Source: Hydrogenophaga sp. A37
GTDB lineage: Bacteria > Pseudomonadota > Gammaproteobacteria > Burkholderiales > Burkholderiaceae_C
Direction of reading: 5' to 3'
Length of the DNA: 64,000 bases
Assembly (NCBI RefSeq): GCF_002001205.1
Contig: NZ_MUNZ01000123.1
Location: 1 to 64,000 of the forward strand
Positions 19,841-30,322 of this stretch are shown piece after piece; the first letter of the stretch is position 1; the number at the start of each line of letters is the position of its first letter. The notes below the pieces were generated by a model. It saw only the letters and a list, made by a program, of their open reading frames with translations, was not told where the DNA came from and ran no database searches. Made by a program: the position numbers and the translations under genes.

Positions 19841-22090
19841 TCAGGGCTTGAGGCGTTGCGCCTTCAGGACAGAGCCGGTGCGTTTGAGGCTGCGCAACAC
19901 CTCGGCCAGGTGCACGCGGTCCCGCACCGCCACCGAGAAACGGATGTCGGTCGCGGTCTGAGCGGGTTCTTCGCCCATGTCCACGTGCGTGATGTCGGCC
20001 TCGGCCGAGGCGATGGCCGAGGCCACTCTCGCGAGCACGCCTTTGCCGTTGGTCACGGTCACGATCACGGTGGTGTCGAACGCGCGAACCGGGTCGTCCG
20101 ACCACTCCACCTGCAAAAAGCGTTCGCTGTCGCGGGCCAGCAATCGGCGACCGGTCGGACACTCTTCTGCGTGCACGATCAGGCCTTCTCCGCGGCCCAG
20201 ATAGCCCACGATGCGGTCCCCCGGAATGGGTTGGCAGCAGGGTGCGTATTGCACCGACAGGCCTTCGCTGCCATCCAAGCTGACCACGCCTTGTGACACC
20301 GATTCGTTCTCGCCCGAGGCGTAGCGTTCGGTGCTGATCAACACCGCGTCAGGTTTGAGGCCAGTTTCTGCCAGCAGCACCGACAGTTTCTTTCCGACCA
20401 TGCTGGCGATGCGCTTGCCCATGCCGATGTCGGAGAGCAGCTCGTTGCGGGTCTTGTTGCCAGTGAAGCGCAGCAACTTGTCCCAGGTGGCTTTGTATTC
20501 GCCGCTTTCTGCGGGCAGGGTGGCCAGGCCTTCGGAGCGCAGGGCCTGTGTCAGCATGCGTTCCCCGAGTTCGTTGGCTTTTTCCTGCGCCAGTGTTTTC
20601 AGGTGGTGGCGGATTTTGGAGCGCGCCCGGCCCGTCTTGACGAAGGACAGCCAGGCCGGGTTGGGCTCGGCGGTGTCGCTGGTGACGATCTCGATGATGT
20701 CGCCGTTGGCCAGCTCTGTTCGCAAAGGCCGCTGCTCGCCGTTGATGCGGGCGCCAACGGCGCGGTTGCCCACGCCGCTGTGGATCGCATACGCAAAGTC
20801 CATCACGGTGGCGCCTCGCGGCAGCGCCATGATCTTGCTCTTGGGTGTGAACACATAGACCGCGTCGGGGAACAGGTCGATCTTGATGTGGTCCCAGAAC
20901 TCGTTCGCGTCGTGGGTTTCCTGCTGGATGTCCAGCAGCGACTGCAGCCACTGGGTGCCGAGGCGCTGCGACATGTCGCTGTTGGGTTCGCTGGCCTTGT
21001 AGAGCCAATGCGCCGCAACGCCCGACTCCGCCACCACGTCCATGGCGTGGGTGCGCAGCTGGAACTCGATGTTGGTCCCGAATGGGCCGATCAGCGTGGT
21101 GTGCAGCGACTGGTAGCCGTTGACCTTCGGGATCGCCACGTAATCGCGGAACTTGCCGGGCAGTGGTTTGTAGAGTTGGTGCAGCAGGCCCATGCCGGTG
21201 TAGCAGTCGTTCAGGTCGGGCACCACGATGCGGAAGCCGTAGATGTCGGTCACCTGCGAAAACGACAGGTGCTTGGTGTCCATCTTGCGGTAGACCGAAT
21301 ACAGCGTCTTTTCGCGACCCACGATGCGCACCGGCATGGCATGACGGGAAAACACCGACTCAACCTCGCGCTGCACCCGATTGATCAGGTCCTTGCGGCG
21401 GTTGCGCGACTTGTTCAGGGCCTTGGACAGGACCTCATAACGCCACGGGTGCAGAAAACGGAAGGCCAGGTCCTGCAATTCGCGGTAGGTGAAATTGAGT
21501 CCCAGCCGATGGGCAATGGGGGCGTAGATCTCGAGGGTTTCGCTGCTGATGCGTTGCCATTTGTCGCGCGGCATGTCGCCCATGGTGCGCATGTTGTGCG
21601 TGCGGTCGGCCAGCTTGATGAGGATGACCCGCACGTCCTTGGCCATGGCCAGGAGCATCTTCCGGAACGACTCGGCTTGGTTCTGTTCACGTGTGTCGAA
21701 GGCCAGTTTTTCCAGCTTGGTCAGGCCGTCCACCAGGTCGGCCACCGGTGCACCAAAGCGCTCGACCAGTTCGGCCTTGCTGACGCCACAGTCTTCCATG
21801 GCGTCGTGCATGAGCGCGGCCATCAGGGCCTGTGCGTCCAGCTTCCATTCGGCGCATTGGGCAGCCACCGCGATCGGGTGGGTGATGTAGGGATCGCCGT
21901 TCTTGCGCAACTGGCCCAGGTGGGCCTCGTCGGCGAAGCGGTAGGCCTTGCGGATGCTGTCGATGTCACTCGGGCCGAGGTAGTCCAGCTTGCCCACGAG
22001 CGCAGCGAAGCTCGCGGCCGCCGCACTCGCGGCAGGCTGAGAGGACTTCACGGGGCGTTTGGAGCTGCCGGATTCGGCTTGGGTGATCAT
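19841..22090 (-). CDS. spoT: Bifunctional (p)ppGpp synthetase/hydrolase, SpoT/Rsh type
   Basis: A 749-residue long RSH protein. The hydrolase domain has intact HD and ED residues (YITHPIAVA and LMHDAMEDCG, then KLADRTHNMRTM). The synthetase domain has VTDIYGFRIVV and KVNGYQSLHT. TGS (VYVFTPKSKIMALPRGATV), a Zn-finger/helical region and a C-terminal ACT domain follow. Both activities are expected. TAAAGT ends 6 bp before the ATG with no Shine-Dalgarno sequence. The gene upstream is nadB; rpoZ, which often precedes spoT in this group, is not there. Confidence 0.94.
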   Translation of the reverse strand: MITQAESGSSKRPVKSSQPAASAAAASFAALVGKLDYLGPSDIDSIRKAYRFADEAHLGQLRKNGDPYITHPIAVAAQCAEWKLDAQALMAALMHDAMEDCGVSKAELVERFGAPVADLVDGLTKLEKLAFDTREQNQAESFRKMLLAMAKDVRVILIKLADRTHNMRTMGDMPRDKWQRISSETLEIYAPIAHRLGLNFTYRELQDLAFRFLHPWRYEVLSKALNKSRNRRKDLINRVQREVESVFSRHAMPVRIVGREKTLYSVYRKMDTKHLSFSQVTDIYGFRIVVPDLNDCYTGMGLLHQLYKPLPGKFRDYVAIPKVNGYQSLHTTLIGPFGTNIEFQLRTHAMDVVAESGVAAHWLYKASEPNSDMSQRLGTQWLQSLLDIQQETHDANEFWDHIKIDLFPDAVYVFTPKSKIMALPRGATVMDFAYAIHSGVGNRAVGARINGEQRPLRTELANGDIIEIVTSDTAEPNPAWLSFVKTGRARSKIRHHLKTLAQEKANELGERMLTQALRSEGLATLPAESGEYKATWDKLLRFTGNKTRNELLSDIGMGKRIASMVGKKLSVLLAETGLKPDAVLISTERYASGENESVSQGVVSLDGSEGLSVQYAPCCQPIPGDRIVGYLGRGEGLIVHAEECPTGRRLLARDSERFLQVEWSDDPVRAFDTTVIVTVTNGKGVLARVASAIASAEADITHVDMGEEPAQTATDIRFSVAVRDRVHLAEVLRSLKRTGSVLKAQRLKP

Positions 22091-22159
22091 CCCGCTACTT
22101 TAGCGTGAGTAGCACGCCACTGCCGACTGGTGGCCGGAGCAGCCCCCTCGGTGGCTGCG

Positions 22160-23764
22160 TCACCTCGCGGGCGGCACGAGAATGGTCGGTTTGGCTTCGG
22201 GCAGCAGATCGGGGTAGTCGCGGCTGAAGTGCAGGCCGCGGCTTTCGTGCCGCAGCATGGCCGACATCACGATCAGATCGGCCACCTGGACCAGGTTGCG
22301 CAGCTCCAGCAGGTCACGGGTGACGTGGAACTGGGCGTAAAACTCGTGAATTTCGCGCTGCAACAGCGTGATGCGGTGCGCGGCGCGCTCCAGGCGCTTG
22401 TTGGTGCGCACGATGCCCACGTAGTCCCACATGAAGCGGCGCAGCTCGTCCCAGTTGTGCGAGATCACGACCTGTTCGTCGGCGTCGGTGACGCGACTGT
22501 CGTCCCACAGGGGAATGTCGGGGCTGGCGGCCACGGCCGCCGTCTGGATGGCTTTCACGGCAGCCTGGGCGAACACCATGCACTCCACCAGCGAATTGCT
22601 GGCCAGGCGGTTGGCGCCGTGCAGGCCGGTGCAGGTGGTTTCCCCGACGGCGTACAGGCCCTCGAGGTCGGTATGTCCTTCGAGATCGGTCACCACGCCG
22701 CCGCAGGTGTAGTGCGCTGCGGGCACCACGGGAATCGGCTCCTTGGTGATGTCGATGCCCAACTCGGCACAGCGTGCCAGGATGTTGGGGAAGTGTTCCT
22801 TCAGGAACTCGGGGCTCTGGTGCGAGATGTCCAGGTGCACGCAGTCCAGGCCGTGGCGCTTCATCTCGTAGTCGATGGCGCGGGCCACAATGTCGCGCGG
22901 TGCAAGCTCGGCGCGCGGATCGTGGTCGTGCATGAAGCGATGACCGCCGAGGTGGGGCGGCAGCTTCAGTTGTCCGCCTTCACCACGCACGGCTTCGGTG
23001 ATCAGGAAGTTCTTGACGTTGGGGTGGTACAGGCAGGTCGGGTGGAACTGGATGAACTCCATGTTGCCGACGCGGCAGCCCGCGCGCCAGCCGGCCGCGA
23101 TGCCGTCGCCGGTGGCGGTGTCCGGGTTGGTCGTGTAGAGATACACCTTGCCCGCCCCACCGGTGGCCAGGATGGTGTGGGGTGCGCTGAAGGTTTCGAC
23201 ATCGTCCCGGTCCACGTCCAGCACATAGGCCCCGTGGCATCGCACCGATCCGTTGCCGGCCTTGTGGCCTGGCAGTTTGGCGTCGGTGATCAGATCGACC
23301 AGCATGTGGTTCTCGAAGAACGTGATGCCGGGGGTGGCACGCGCCAGCTTGCTGAGCGTGGTGTGCACGGCCGCGCCCGTGGCGTCGGTGGCGTGCACGA
23401 TGCGGCGGTGGGTGTGGCCACCTTCACGGGTCAGGTGCAGCTCGCCGTTTTCGGTGGAGAAGGGCACACCCAGTTCCTGCAGCCACGCAATGGCGCCCGG
23501 GGCGTTTTCCACCGTGAACTGCGTGGCCTCTAGGTCGCACAGACCGGCGCCGGCCACCAGAGTGTCGTCCACATGGGAGGCGTAGCTGTCGCCTTCGGCC
23601 AGCACCGCAGCGATGCCGCCTTGAGCCCAGTTGCTCGATCCGTCGGAGATGCCGCGTTTGGTGACCACCGCGACGCGGTGGGTGGGCGCGAGCTTGAGGG
23701 CTGCCGTGAGGCCGGCCAGGCCGCTGCCGATGATGAGGACGTCAAAGGAATGGTGGGCGCTCAT
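22160..23764 (-). CDS. nadB: L-aspartate oxidase
   Basis: NadB (534 residues) oxidises L-aspartate to iminoaspartate, the first step of de novo NAD synthesis, using FAD. The N-terminal dinucleotide fold [28 protein letters not shown], the active-site region [19 protein letters not shown] and [19 protein letters not shown] are typical. Neither nadA nor nadC is in the window. It lies between scpA and spoT on the same strand, with a 69-bp gap before spoT. Confidence 0.96.
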   Translation of the reverse strand: MSAHHSFDVLIIGSGLAGLTAALKLAPTHRVAVVTKRGISDGSSNWAQGGIAAVLAEGDSYASHVDDTLVAGAGLCDLEATQFTVENAPGAIAWLQELGVPFSTENGELHLTREGGHTHRRIVHATDATGAAVHTTLSKLARATPGITFFENHMLVDLITDAKLPGHKAGNGSVRCHGAYVLDVDRDDVETFSAPHTILATGGAGKVYLYTTNPDTATGDGIAAGWRAGCRVGNMEFIQFHPTCLYHPNVKNFLITEAVRGEGGQLKLPPHLGGHRFMHDHDPRAELAPRDIVARAIDYEMKRHGLDCVHLDISHQSPEFLKEHFPNILARCAELGIDITKEPIPVVPAAHYTCGGVVTDLEGHTDLEGLYAVGETTCTGLHGANRLASNSLVECMVFAQAAVKAIQTAAVAASPDIPLWDDSRVTDADEQVVISHNWDELRRFMWDYVGIVRTNKRLERAAHRITLLQREIHEFYAQFHVTRDLLELRNLVQVADLIVMSAMLRHESRGLHFSRDYPDLLPEAKPTILVPPAR

Positions 23765-23794
23765 GGGAGACTTCTTTCATTGAAGGCGCAATTG

Positions 23795-23880
23795 GGGGAT
23801 GTTTCGCCGTCGGGCCGCCCCAAGGCGAAACGCGCCCCCTTGGAGCAGCGACCCGCGCAGCGGCGGAGTGTGGGGGCTCT
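23795..23880. repeat. Dispersed GC-rich intergenic repeat, copy D (divergent)
   Basis: The gap between scpA and nadB contains CGCCCCCTTGGAGCAGCGAC, CGCGCAGCGGCGGAGTGTGG and, further upstream, two TTTCGCC/GGCGAAA arms that can pair. Its reverse complement shares the layout of copies A-C (pyrimidine-rich block, CGCCGCTGCGCG, C-run, GGGGGC). It is much less similar than A is to B. Confidence 0.45.
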
Positions 23881-23882
23881 CA

Positions 23883-24737
23883 TCAATTCGGGGTGTAGGC
23901 GAGCCTGACGTAGATCGGCGCAAAAGCCTCGGCCTGGGTCAGCTCGATCAGCGTTTCCTTGGCCAGTTCCAGCATGGCGATGAAGGTCACGACCAGCACC
24001 TGCTGGCCGCGCGAGGGGTCGAACAGTTCGCCGAACTCGACGAACTTTCGACCCTGCAAATGGCGCAACACGATGCTCATGTGTTCGCGCACCGAGAGCT
24101 CTTCGCGGCTGATCTTGTGGTGCTGAACGAGCTTGGCGCGCTTCATGATGTCGCGCCAGGCGCTTTGCAGGTCGATGGCGCTCACGTCGGGAAAACGCGG
24201 GGCCAGCGCCTGCTCGACGTACACCTGCGCGCGCAGGAAATCCCGGCCGTATTGCGGCATTTCCGACAAGCGCTGTGCGGCCAGCTTCATCTGCTCGTAC
24301 TCGAGCAGGCGGCGCACGAGTTCGGCTCGCGGGTCTTCGGCTTCTTCGCCCTCGGCCGTCTTCTTGGGCGGCAGCAGCATCCGCGACTTGATCTCGATCA
24401 GCATCGCAGCCATCAGCAGGTACTCGGCTGCCAGCTCAAGGTTGCTGGCGCGGATCTCGTCCACGTAGCTCAGGTACTGGCGGGTGACCGCCGCCATCGG
24501 GATGTCGAGGATGTTGAAGTTCTGCTTGCGGATCAGGTAGAGCAGCAGGTCCAGCGGACCTTCGAAGGCTTCGAGGAACACCTGCAGCGCATCGGGCGGG
24601 ATGTACAGGTCCCTCGGCATGGAGAACAGCGGCTCTCCGTACAGGCGGGCGAGCGCCACCTGGTCGACAACCGCCGGCAGCAACGCGTCCAGCCCCTCAG
24701 GGGCCGCATCGAGCGTGCTGGCCTCGTTGCTCATCAA
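23883..24737 (-). CDS. scpA: Segregation and condensation protein A
   Basis: ScpA (284 residues), the kleisin of the SMC-ScpAB condensin complex. The N-terminal kleisin segment FLEAFEGPLDLLLYLIRKQNFNI is partly quoted by its hallmark GPLDLLLYLIRK. YLLMAAMLIEIKSRMLLP and a C-terminal winged helix (FVEFGELFD, VVTFIAMLELAKE) follow. The first two codons are both ATG; either may start it. It is 19 bp downstream of the DUF3460 gene. scpB is not in the window. Confidence 0.93.
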   Translation of the reverse strand: MMSNEASTLDAAPEGLDALLPAVVDQVALARLYGEPLFSMPRDLYIPPDALQVFLEAFEGPLDLLLYLIRKQNFNILDIPMAAVTRQYLSYVDEIRASNLELAAEYLLMAAMLIEIKSRMLLPPKKTAEGEEAEDPRAELVRRLLEYEQMKLAAQRLSEMPQYGRDFLRAQVYVEQALAPRFPDVSAIDLQSAWRDIMKRAKLVQHHKISREELSVREHMSIVLRHLQGRKFVEFGELFDPSRGQQVLVVTFIAMLELAKETLIELTQAEAFAPIYVRLAYTPN

Positions 24738-24756
24738 GCGGTTTGCCGCAGGCGGA

Positions 24757-24969
24757 TCAGGCGTGGTCCGAGCCGGTCTGGTAGACGTAGGGCTGCTGGG
24801 GCACTTGGGCTTGCACGGCCTTGATCTGGAAGTCGCGGTCGATCTGCTTGTCCCACAGCAGCGAACGGCCGTCTCGCTGCGCCTGCTCCAGTTCGGGGTG
24901 ATCGGCCTTCAGCTGGTCGATGAACTGCGTCGCGTCAGAGGTGTAGTGCGGGCGGGCAAAGAAGGACAT
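24757..24969 (-). CDS. DUF3460 family small protein
   Basis: A 70-residue soluble protein of the betaproteobacterial DUF3460 family, recognised from YTSDATQFIDQLKADHPELE and LLWDKQIDRDF. No signal peptide, membrane segment or metal motif is seen. It stands directly upstream of scpA, a conserved association in Burkholderiales. A TAAAAT box lies about 40 bp upstream. Function unknown; co-occurrence with scpA is the only hint. Confidence 0.82.
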   Translation of the reverse strand: MSFFARPHYTSDATQFIDQLKADHPELEQAQRDGRSLLWDKQIDRDFQIKAVQAQVPQQPYVYQTGSDHA

Positions 24970-25049
24970 GGCGGGCAGTGCGCAAAGCGCTGTGGGCGAA
25001 AGATGGCGATTTTACCGGGCCAGGCGCCCGGGCGCCGGTCCTGGCGGCC

Positions 25050-26693
25050 TCATTGGCAGGTGTGGAGCCGGCGGTGAAAGCCGGAACGCTCGATCAGTGA
25101 CTTGGGCTGCGGGTTCAAACCGACCATGCCCATGTGGCCACCGCGCCTCTCCACCGTCTTGTGCAGCTGTTCCAGGGCATCCAGCCCGGTGGTGTCCAGC
25201 GAGATCAGCTGGCTGGCGTCGAGCATGAGGTTCACACCCGACGGGCCACTTTCGATGGCGACGACGATGGGGTCTATTTTGGCGACAGCGCCAAAGAAGA
25301 GCGAACCATAGAGCCGGTAGGTCAGCTGGTTGGGATGGCGGGCCAGCACATCGGCCCGGAAGATGTCGCTCTGCCGCCGAACGAACAAAAAACAGGCCAT
25401 GACCAGGCCCAGCTCCACCGCCACCGTGAGGTCGAAAATGATGGTGACCAGGAAGGTGGACACCATCATCAGCCGGTAGTGGTTGCTGAAGTGCTTGAGG
25501 CGGCCGAACTCGCGCCATTCGCCCATGTTCCAGGCCACGAACAGCAGCACACCGGCCAGCACCGCCAACGGAATGTGCTGGGCCAGCGGCGCGGCGATCA
25601 ACACCACGGCGGCGAGCGTCGCCGCGTGCACGATGCCGGCCACTGGCGAGACCGCGCCCGAGCGGATGTTGGTCACCGTGCGCGCGATGGTGCCGGTGGC
25701 CGGCATGCCGCCGAAGAAGGGCACCACCAGGTTGGCGATGCCTTGCGCCATGAGCTCCTGATTGGGGTCGTGCTTGGGGGTGTTGCTGAGCTGGTCGGCC
25801 ACGCGCGCGCACAACAGCGACTCGATGGCACCGAGCAGCGCGATGGTGAGCGTGGGCGTGACCAGCAGGCGCACGGTCTCCCAGGAAAACGCGGGCAACT
25901 CGAACGCCGGCACGCCCTGGGGAATGCCGCCAAATCGGCTGCCAATGGTTTCCACTGGCAGGCTCAGGGCCCAAGCGGCGAGCGAGAGCGTGATCAGTGC
26001 CACGACCGGCGCCGGCAGTCGCGATGTGGCTTTGAGCGCACTCACAGTGTCGATCTGGTCGAGCTGGCGGCGAAACTGCGAATCCACAGCCCACAGACGA
26101 GGCCAGATGAAGAGGCCAATCACGCACAGCGTGCCCAGGCCGAAGGCGTAGGGGTTGAAGCTGTGCAGGTGCTGGTTGAGCGTGCCGATCTGACTGAAGA
26201 AGTCACCGGGCATCTTGGCAATGTCCAGCCCCAGCCAGTCGCGTACCTGCGACAAACCAATCAGCACCGCGATGCCGTTGGTGAAGCCGATCACCACGCT
26301 CACTGGCACATAGCGCACCAGCGAGCCCAATCGGAACAGGCCCATGAGAAACAACAACACGCCAGCGCTCGCCGTGGCGATCAGCAGGTTGGCGACGCCG
26401 TAGCGCTCGACGATGCCGTAGACGATGACGATGAACGCGCCTGCCGGGCCGCCGATCTGCACCGAAGTGCCGCCCAAAGCCGAAATCAGGAAGCCCGCGA
26501 TGATGGCGGTCCAGAGGCCCGCCTCGGGCTTGAGCCCGCTGGCGATGGCAAAGGCCATGGCCAGCGGCAGCGCCACGATGCCGACCGTGGCACCCGCGCC
26601 CATGTCCTTGGCCAGTTTTTCGCCGTTGTAGCCCTTGATGTCCTGTATCAGTCGAGGCCGGAAGGGCGCCAGTGGGGGCAGGTGTTTCAGCAT
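25050..26693 (-). CDS. SulP family inorganic anion transporter with STAS domain
   Basis: A 547-residue SLC26/SulP permease of the inner membrane. The N-terminal membrane domain contains DMGAGATVGIVALPLAMAFA and a GGTSVQIGGPAGAF stretch typical of the family, plus about a dozen hydrophobic segments. The C-terminal STAS domain spans roughly residues 430-530, with the core LDASQLISLDTTGLDAL. The substrate could be sulfate, bicarbonate or another anion; nothing nearby decides. TAACAT ends 6 bp before the ATG. It is divergent from the lipoprotein gene at 26792. Confidence 0.92.
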   Translation of the reverse strand: MLKHLPPLAPFRPRLIQDIKGYNGEKLAKDMGAGATVGIVALPLAMAFAIASGLKPEAGLWTAIIAGFLISALGGTSVQIGGPAGAFIVIVYGIVERYGVANLLIATASAGVLLFLMGLFRLGSLVRYVPVSVVIGFTNGIAVLIGLSQVRDWLGLDIAKMPGDFFSQIGTLNQHLHSFNPYAFGLGTLCVIGLFIWPRLWAVDSQFRRQLDQIDTVSALKATSRLPAPVVALITLSLAAWALSLPVETIGSRFGGIPQGVPAFELPAFSWETVRLLVTPTLTIALLGAIESLLCARVADQLSNTPKHDPNQELMAQGIANLVVPFFGGMPATGTIARTVTNIRSGAVSPVAGIVHAATLAAVVLIAAPLAQHIPLAVLAGVLLFVAWNMGEWREFGRLKHFSNHYRLMMVSTFLVTIIFDLTVAVELGLVMACFLFVRRQSDIFRADVLARHPNQLTYRLYGSLFFGAVAKIDPIVVAIESGPSGVNLMLDASQLISLDTTGLDALEQLHKTVERRGGHMGMVGLNPQPKSLIERSGFHRRLHTCQ

Positions 26694-26791
26694 CTTGAAA
26701 TGTTACCGTTGGCAACGGATGGCTCAGCTTACAGGCTGATCGCGTGGAGATGGGGGTTTACACTGAGTTTTTGCCCTGATCTGGTGCTCTC

Positions 26792-27316
26792 ATGACACAC
26801 CCGTTGATGCATTTCACGCGCCATCCGGCACGCTGGGCGCTGGCACTTTCTGCCGCGCTGCTGTTGACCGCCTGCGATCAGCAGGCGATCGGCGAGCTGG
26901 AAGAGGGCGTCTCGACCGAAGAAGATGTGCGCGAGCGTTTCGGACAGCCCGAGGCGGTGTGGGAAGGGCCCGATGGTGCGCAGGTGTATGAATACAACCG
27001 CCAGCCCGTGGGTTACCAGAACTACCAGATCACCATCGGTCCGGACGGCAAGATGGCCGCGCTGCGCCAGGTGCTGACCGAGCGCAACTTTGCGCTGATC
27101 GAACCGGGCATGCCCATGGAAGCCGTGCGCAAGCTGCTGGGCAAACCGATGAAGATCACCACCTACGATCTCAAGAAAGAGACCCACCACGACTGGCGTT
27201 ACCGCGATGGGCCGAACGAGAGCGACAGCAAGGTGTTCACGGTGATTTCCAACCCCGACCTGCGGGTGCTGTCCACCATGAGCGTGCGAGACCCCGATCT
27301 CGACCGAGGGCGCTGA
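26792..27316 (+). CDS. SmpA/OmlA (BamE-like) repeat lipoprotein
   Basis: A 174-residue outer-membrane-type lipoprotein. The signal peptide ends in LLTAC (lipid-modified Cys near residue 29). Two tandem BamE-like half-motifs follow: LEEGVSTEEDVRERFGQP (about residues 35-52) and IEPGMPMEAVRKLLGKP (about 105-121). The family is linked to outer-membrane assembly, but this protein is not the canonical BamE, which is shorter and single-motif. Specific role unknown. It converges on the YoaK-type gene 7 bp downstream. Confidence 0.8.
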   Translation: MTHPLMHFTRHPARWALALSAALLLTACDQQAIGELEEGVSTEEDVRERFGQPEAVWEGPDGAQVYEYNRQPVGYQNYQITIGPDGKMAALRQVLTERNFALIEPGMPMEAVRKLLGKPMKITTYDLKKETHHDWRYRDGPNESDSKVFTVISNPDLRVLSTMSVRDPDLDRGR

Positions 27317-27323
27317 GCTTGGC

Positions 27324-28064
27324 TCAAGCGGCGCGCAGGCGCTGCCAGTCGTCCAGCAGCGGCCGCATCACCAGCAGCAAGAGCATCAGCGCCAGCGGCA
27401 CGGTGCTGATGTAGCCCAGGTTTTTGAAGCCGAGCGCACCCACGATCCCGCCCACCAGAAAACTGAGCACCAGCTGTGCGTGCACCCGCAGCCGGTCACG
27501 ATCTGCGCGCACCGGCTGCATCTCCGGGTGGCGGTTCACGTAGAGCAGCTTGCCCAGCTCGATGCCCAGGTCGGTGACAAGGCCGGTCACGTGGGTGGTG
27601 CGGATGCGCGCCTGCGAGATCTTGGTGATCACCGCGTTCTGCAGGCCCATGATGTAGCAGAGCAGCACCACCGTGACCGGCAAGAACACGGTGTGCCACA
27701 GGTTCATGGCAGCGCCGAACAGGCCAAACACCAGCAGCAGTGCCGCCTCGAGTAGCAGGGGCAGACCGTAGGCGCTGCGCAGCCGCAGCCGCATGCCCCA
27801 GTTGACGATCCAGGCGGTGCTCATGGCGCCGAACAGGAAGGACATCACCGCCACCAGGCCCGCTCCTGCGAGCACGAACTGTCCGAGCACCAGGTGGTCG
27901 CCAAACGACGAAACCATGCCCGTCATGTGGGAGGTGTACTGCCCCACCGCCAGAAAACCGCCCGCGTTGGCGGCACCCGCCACGAAGGCCAGCACGGTGC
28001 CGAGCTTCAGGTCGGCCTGCGGCGTGCGCTGCAGGCTGGTGAAGCCTCGGATGGGTTCGAACAT
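27324..28064 (-). CDS. YoaK/DUF1275 family membrane protein
   Basis: A 246-residue integral membrane protein with about six hydrophobic segments. Family features include LAFVAGAANAGGFLAVGQYTSHMTGMVS near the start (hallmark GGFLAVGQYTSHMTG) and the central GLQNAVITKISQARIRTTHVTG. DUF1275 proteins have no agreed function. It starts 19 bp after the metG stop on the same strand and is probably a read-through partner of metG. Confidence 0.88.
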   Translation of the reverse strand: MFEPIRGFTSLQRTPQADLKLGTVLAFVAGAANAGGFLAVGQYTSHMTGMVSSFGDHLVLGQFVLAGAGLVAVMSFLFGAMSTAWIVNWGMRLRLRSAYGLPLLLEAALLLVFGLFGAAMNLWHTVFLPVTVVLLCYIMGLQNAVITKISQARIRTTHVTGLVTDLGIELGKLLYVNRHPEMQPVRADRDRLRVHAQLVLSFLVGGIVGALGFKNLGYISTVPLALMLLLLVMRPLLDDWQRLRAA

Positions 28065-28083
28065 GCTCGGGTCTGCGGGGGGA

Positions 28084-30138
28084 TCAGTGGATGCGCATGC
28101 CCGGCGTGGCGCCCGGCCAGGGGTTGAGGATGTGGATGCCAGGCTGGGCCTTTTCGTCGGCGTGGCTGGCCGCGAGCACCATGCCTTCGCTGACGCCGAA
28201 CTTCATCTTGCGCGGTGCCAGGTTGGCCACCATCACGGTGAGCTTGCCGACCAGGTCTTCGGGCTTGTACATGCTCGCGATGCCGCTGAAGACGTTGCGC
28301 GTGCGGCCTTCGCCCACGTCCAGCGTGAGGCGCAGCAGCTTGGTGGAGCCCTCCACGGCTTCGCAGTTGACGATCAACGCGATGCGCAGATCGATCTTGG
28401 CGAAGTCGTCGATGGAGATCGTGTCGGCGATGGGTTCGCCGCCGGGTACCACCAGCTCCACGGCGGGGGCCGGCGGGGGTTCGAAGAGCGCGTCGAGCTG
28501 CTTCACGTCCACGCGCTGCATCAGGTGCTGGTAGGCGCCAATGGTGTGGCCTGCGCCGAGCAAGCGGGTGGCGTCGGCGAACTGCAGCGGCTCGGTGTTC
28601 AGGAAGGCTTCCACGTCTTTGGCCAGCGCGGGCAGCACGGGCTTGAGGTAGAGCGTGAGCAGGCGGAAGGCTTCGATGCAGGTGGTGCACACGTCGTGCA
28701 GCCGGCCTTCCATGCCTTCCTTCTTGGCCAGTTCCCAGGGTTTGTTCTGGTCCACGTAGGCGTTCACACGGTCGGCCAGCAGCATGATTTCGCGCAACGC
28801 CTTGCCGTATTCACGTTCGGCGTAGAGCTCGGTGATGCTCGGGGCGGCCACTTCCAGGTGGTCCAGCAGGGCGTCGCCATCGGCCGAGACTTCGCCCAGC
28901 TTCCCGTCGAAGCGCTTTGCGATGAAACCGGCCGCGCGCGAGGCGATGTTGATGAACTTGCCCACCAGATCGCTGTTGACCCGCAGCATGAAGTCTTCGG
29001 GGTTGAAATCGATGTCTTCGTTTTTGCCGCTGAGCTTGGCGGCCAGGTAATAACGCAGCCACTCGGGGTTCATGCCGAGCTCCAGGTATTTGAGCGGGTT
29101 CAGGCCGGTGCCCCGGCTCTTGCTCATCTTCTCGCCGTTGTTGATGGTCAGGAAGCCGTGCACGAACACCGCGTTGGGCACCTTGCGGCCGCTGAACTTC
29201 AGCATCGCGGGCCAGAACAGGGTGTGGAAGGTGATGATGTCTTTGCCGATGAAGTGGAACTGCTCGGTGCTCGGGTCGGCCATGAAGGCATCGAAGTCGC
29301 GGCCTGTTTTGCCGAAATAGTTCTTCAGAGAAGCCAGGTAGCCGATGGGCGCGTCCAGCCAGACGTAGAAGTACTTGCCCGGTGCGTCCGGGATTTGAAT
29401 GCCGAAGTAGGGTGCGTCGCGGCTGATGTCCCAGTCGCCCATCTTGGGTTTGCCGTCTTCGCCGGGCTCAATCCACTCGCTGATCTTGTTCAGCACCTCG
29501 GGCTGCACCGCGCCGCTCTGCGTCCACTGGTCCAGAAAGGCCATGCAGCGCGGGTCGGACAACTTGAAGAAGAAGTGGTCCGATTGTTTGAGCACCGGCA
29601 CCGCACCGGAGAGCGCCGAGTAGGGGTTTTTCAGATCGGTCGGCGCGTAGACCGCACCGCAGTTTTCGCAGTTGTCGCCGTACTGGTCTTTGGTGCCGCA
29701 CTTGGGGCACTCGCCCTTGATGAAGCGGTCGGGCAGGAACATGTTCTTTTCGGGGTCGAAGAACTGTTCGATGGTGCGGGTCTCGATCAGGCCGTTGGCC
29801 TTGAGCGCGCGGTACACGTCTTGCGCCAGTTCGTGGTTCTCGGGGCCGTCGGTGCTGTGCCAGTTGTCGAAACCGATGTGAAAACCGTCCAGGTAGGGTT
29901 TGCGGCCCGAGGCGATGTCGGCCACAAACTGCTGCGGCGTTTTGCCGGCCTTTTCGGCCGCAATCATGATCGGCGCGCCGTGCGCGTCGTCGGCGCAGAC
30001 GAAGTGCACCTCGTGCCCCTGCATGCGCTGGAACCGCACCCAGATGTCGGCCTGGATGTATTCCATGATGTGGCCGATGTGGAAATGACCGTTGGCGTAG
30101 GGCAGGGCGGTGGTGACGAACAGGCGACGCGGGCTCAT
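28084..30138 (-). CDS. metG: Methionyl-tRNA synthetase
   Basis: MetG (684 residues), class I aminoacyl-tRNA synthetase. HIGH motif: [17 protein letters not shown]. Zinc-binding knuckle: [22 protein letters not shown] motif: [14 protein letters not shown]. The anticodon-binding helical domain follows, then the C-terminal EMAP/Trbp-like tRNA-binding domain ([20 protein letters not shown] region; [17 protein letters not shown]), which makes the dimeric long form. The start at 30138 ([17 protein letters not shown]) is the family start; an open frame extends to 30405 without homology. It is divergent from apbC. Confidence 0.97.
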   Translation of the reverse strand: MSPRRLFVTTALPYANGHFHIGHIMEYIQADIWVRFQRMQGHEVHFVCADDAHGAPIMIAAEKAGKTPQQFVADIASGRKPYLDGFHIGFDNWHSTDGPENHELAQDVYRALKANGLIETRTIEQFFDPEKNMFLPDRFIKGECPKCGTKDQYGDNCENCGAVYAPTDLKNPYSALSGAVPVLKQSDHFFFKLSDPRCMAFLDQWTQSGAVQPEVLNKISEWIEPGEDGKPKMGDWDISRDAPYFGIQIPDAPGKYFYVWLDAPIGYLASLKNYFGKTGRDFDAFMADPSTEQFHFIGKDIITFHTLFWPAMLKFSGRKVPNAVFVHGFLTINNGEKMSKSRGTGLNPLKYLELGMNPEWLRYYLAAKLSGKNEDIDFNPEDFMLRVNSDLVGKFINIASRAAGFIAKRFDGKLGEVSADGDALLDHLEVAAPSITELYAEREYGKALREIMLLADRVNAYVDQNKPWELAKKEGMEGRLHDVCTTCIEAFRLLTLYLKPVLPALAKDVEAFLNTEPLQFADATRLLGAGHTIGAYQHLMQRVDVKQLDALFEPPPAPAVELVVPGGEPIADTISIDDFAKIDLRIALIVNCEAVEGSTKLLRLTLDVGEGRTRNVFSGIASMYKPEDLVGKLTVMVANLAPRKMKFGVSEGMVLAASHADEKAQPGIHILNPWPGATPGMRIH

Positions 30139-30322
30139 GGCAAGGGGCTTTCTTTCAGGGGAACCGGTGATTTTAGGCGGCCCCGGTTGCGCGGGCGTGC
30201 CGCGCCAAGCCCTCACGCCCGCTGTGTGCTTGTCCAGGCGCCGATGGGGGTGGCAGCGGAGCGTTAGACTTCGGGCGACTTCTGCACATCCCCCACGTTT
30301 TTCCCCCTCTGGAGACCTCTCG

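Noticed and set aside
20603-22108. 501-codon open frame antisense to spoT
   Set aside because: Shadow frame of a well-conserved gene; no recognisable domain.
25134-26795. 553-codon open frame antisense to the SulP gene
   Set aside because: His/Gln/Arg-rich shadow with no motif; the membrane protein on the minus strand is clear.
27793-30267. 824-codon open frame antisense to metG
   Set aside because: Strong antisense shadow of a GC-rich gene; the product is rich in His, Val and Gly with no family features, while metG on the other strand is unmistakable.
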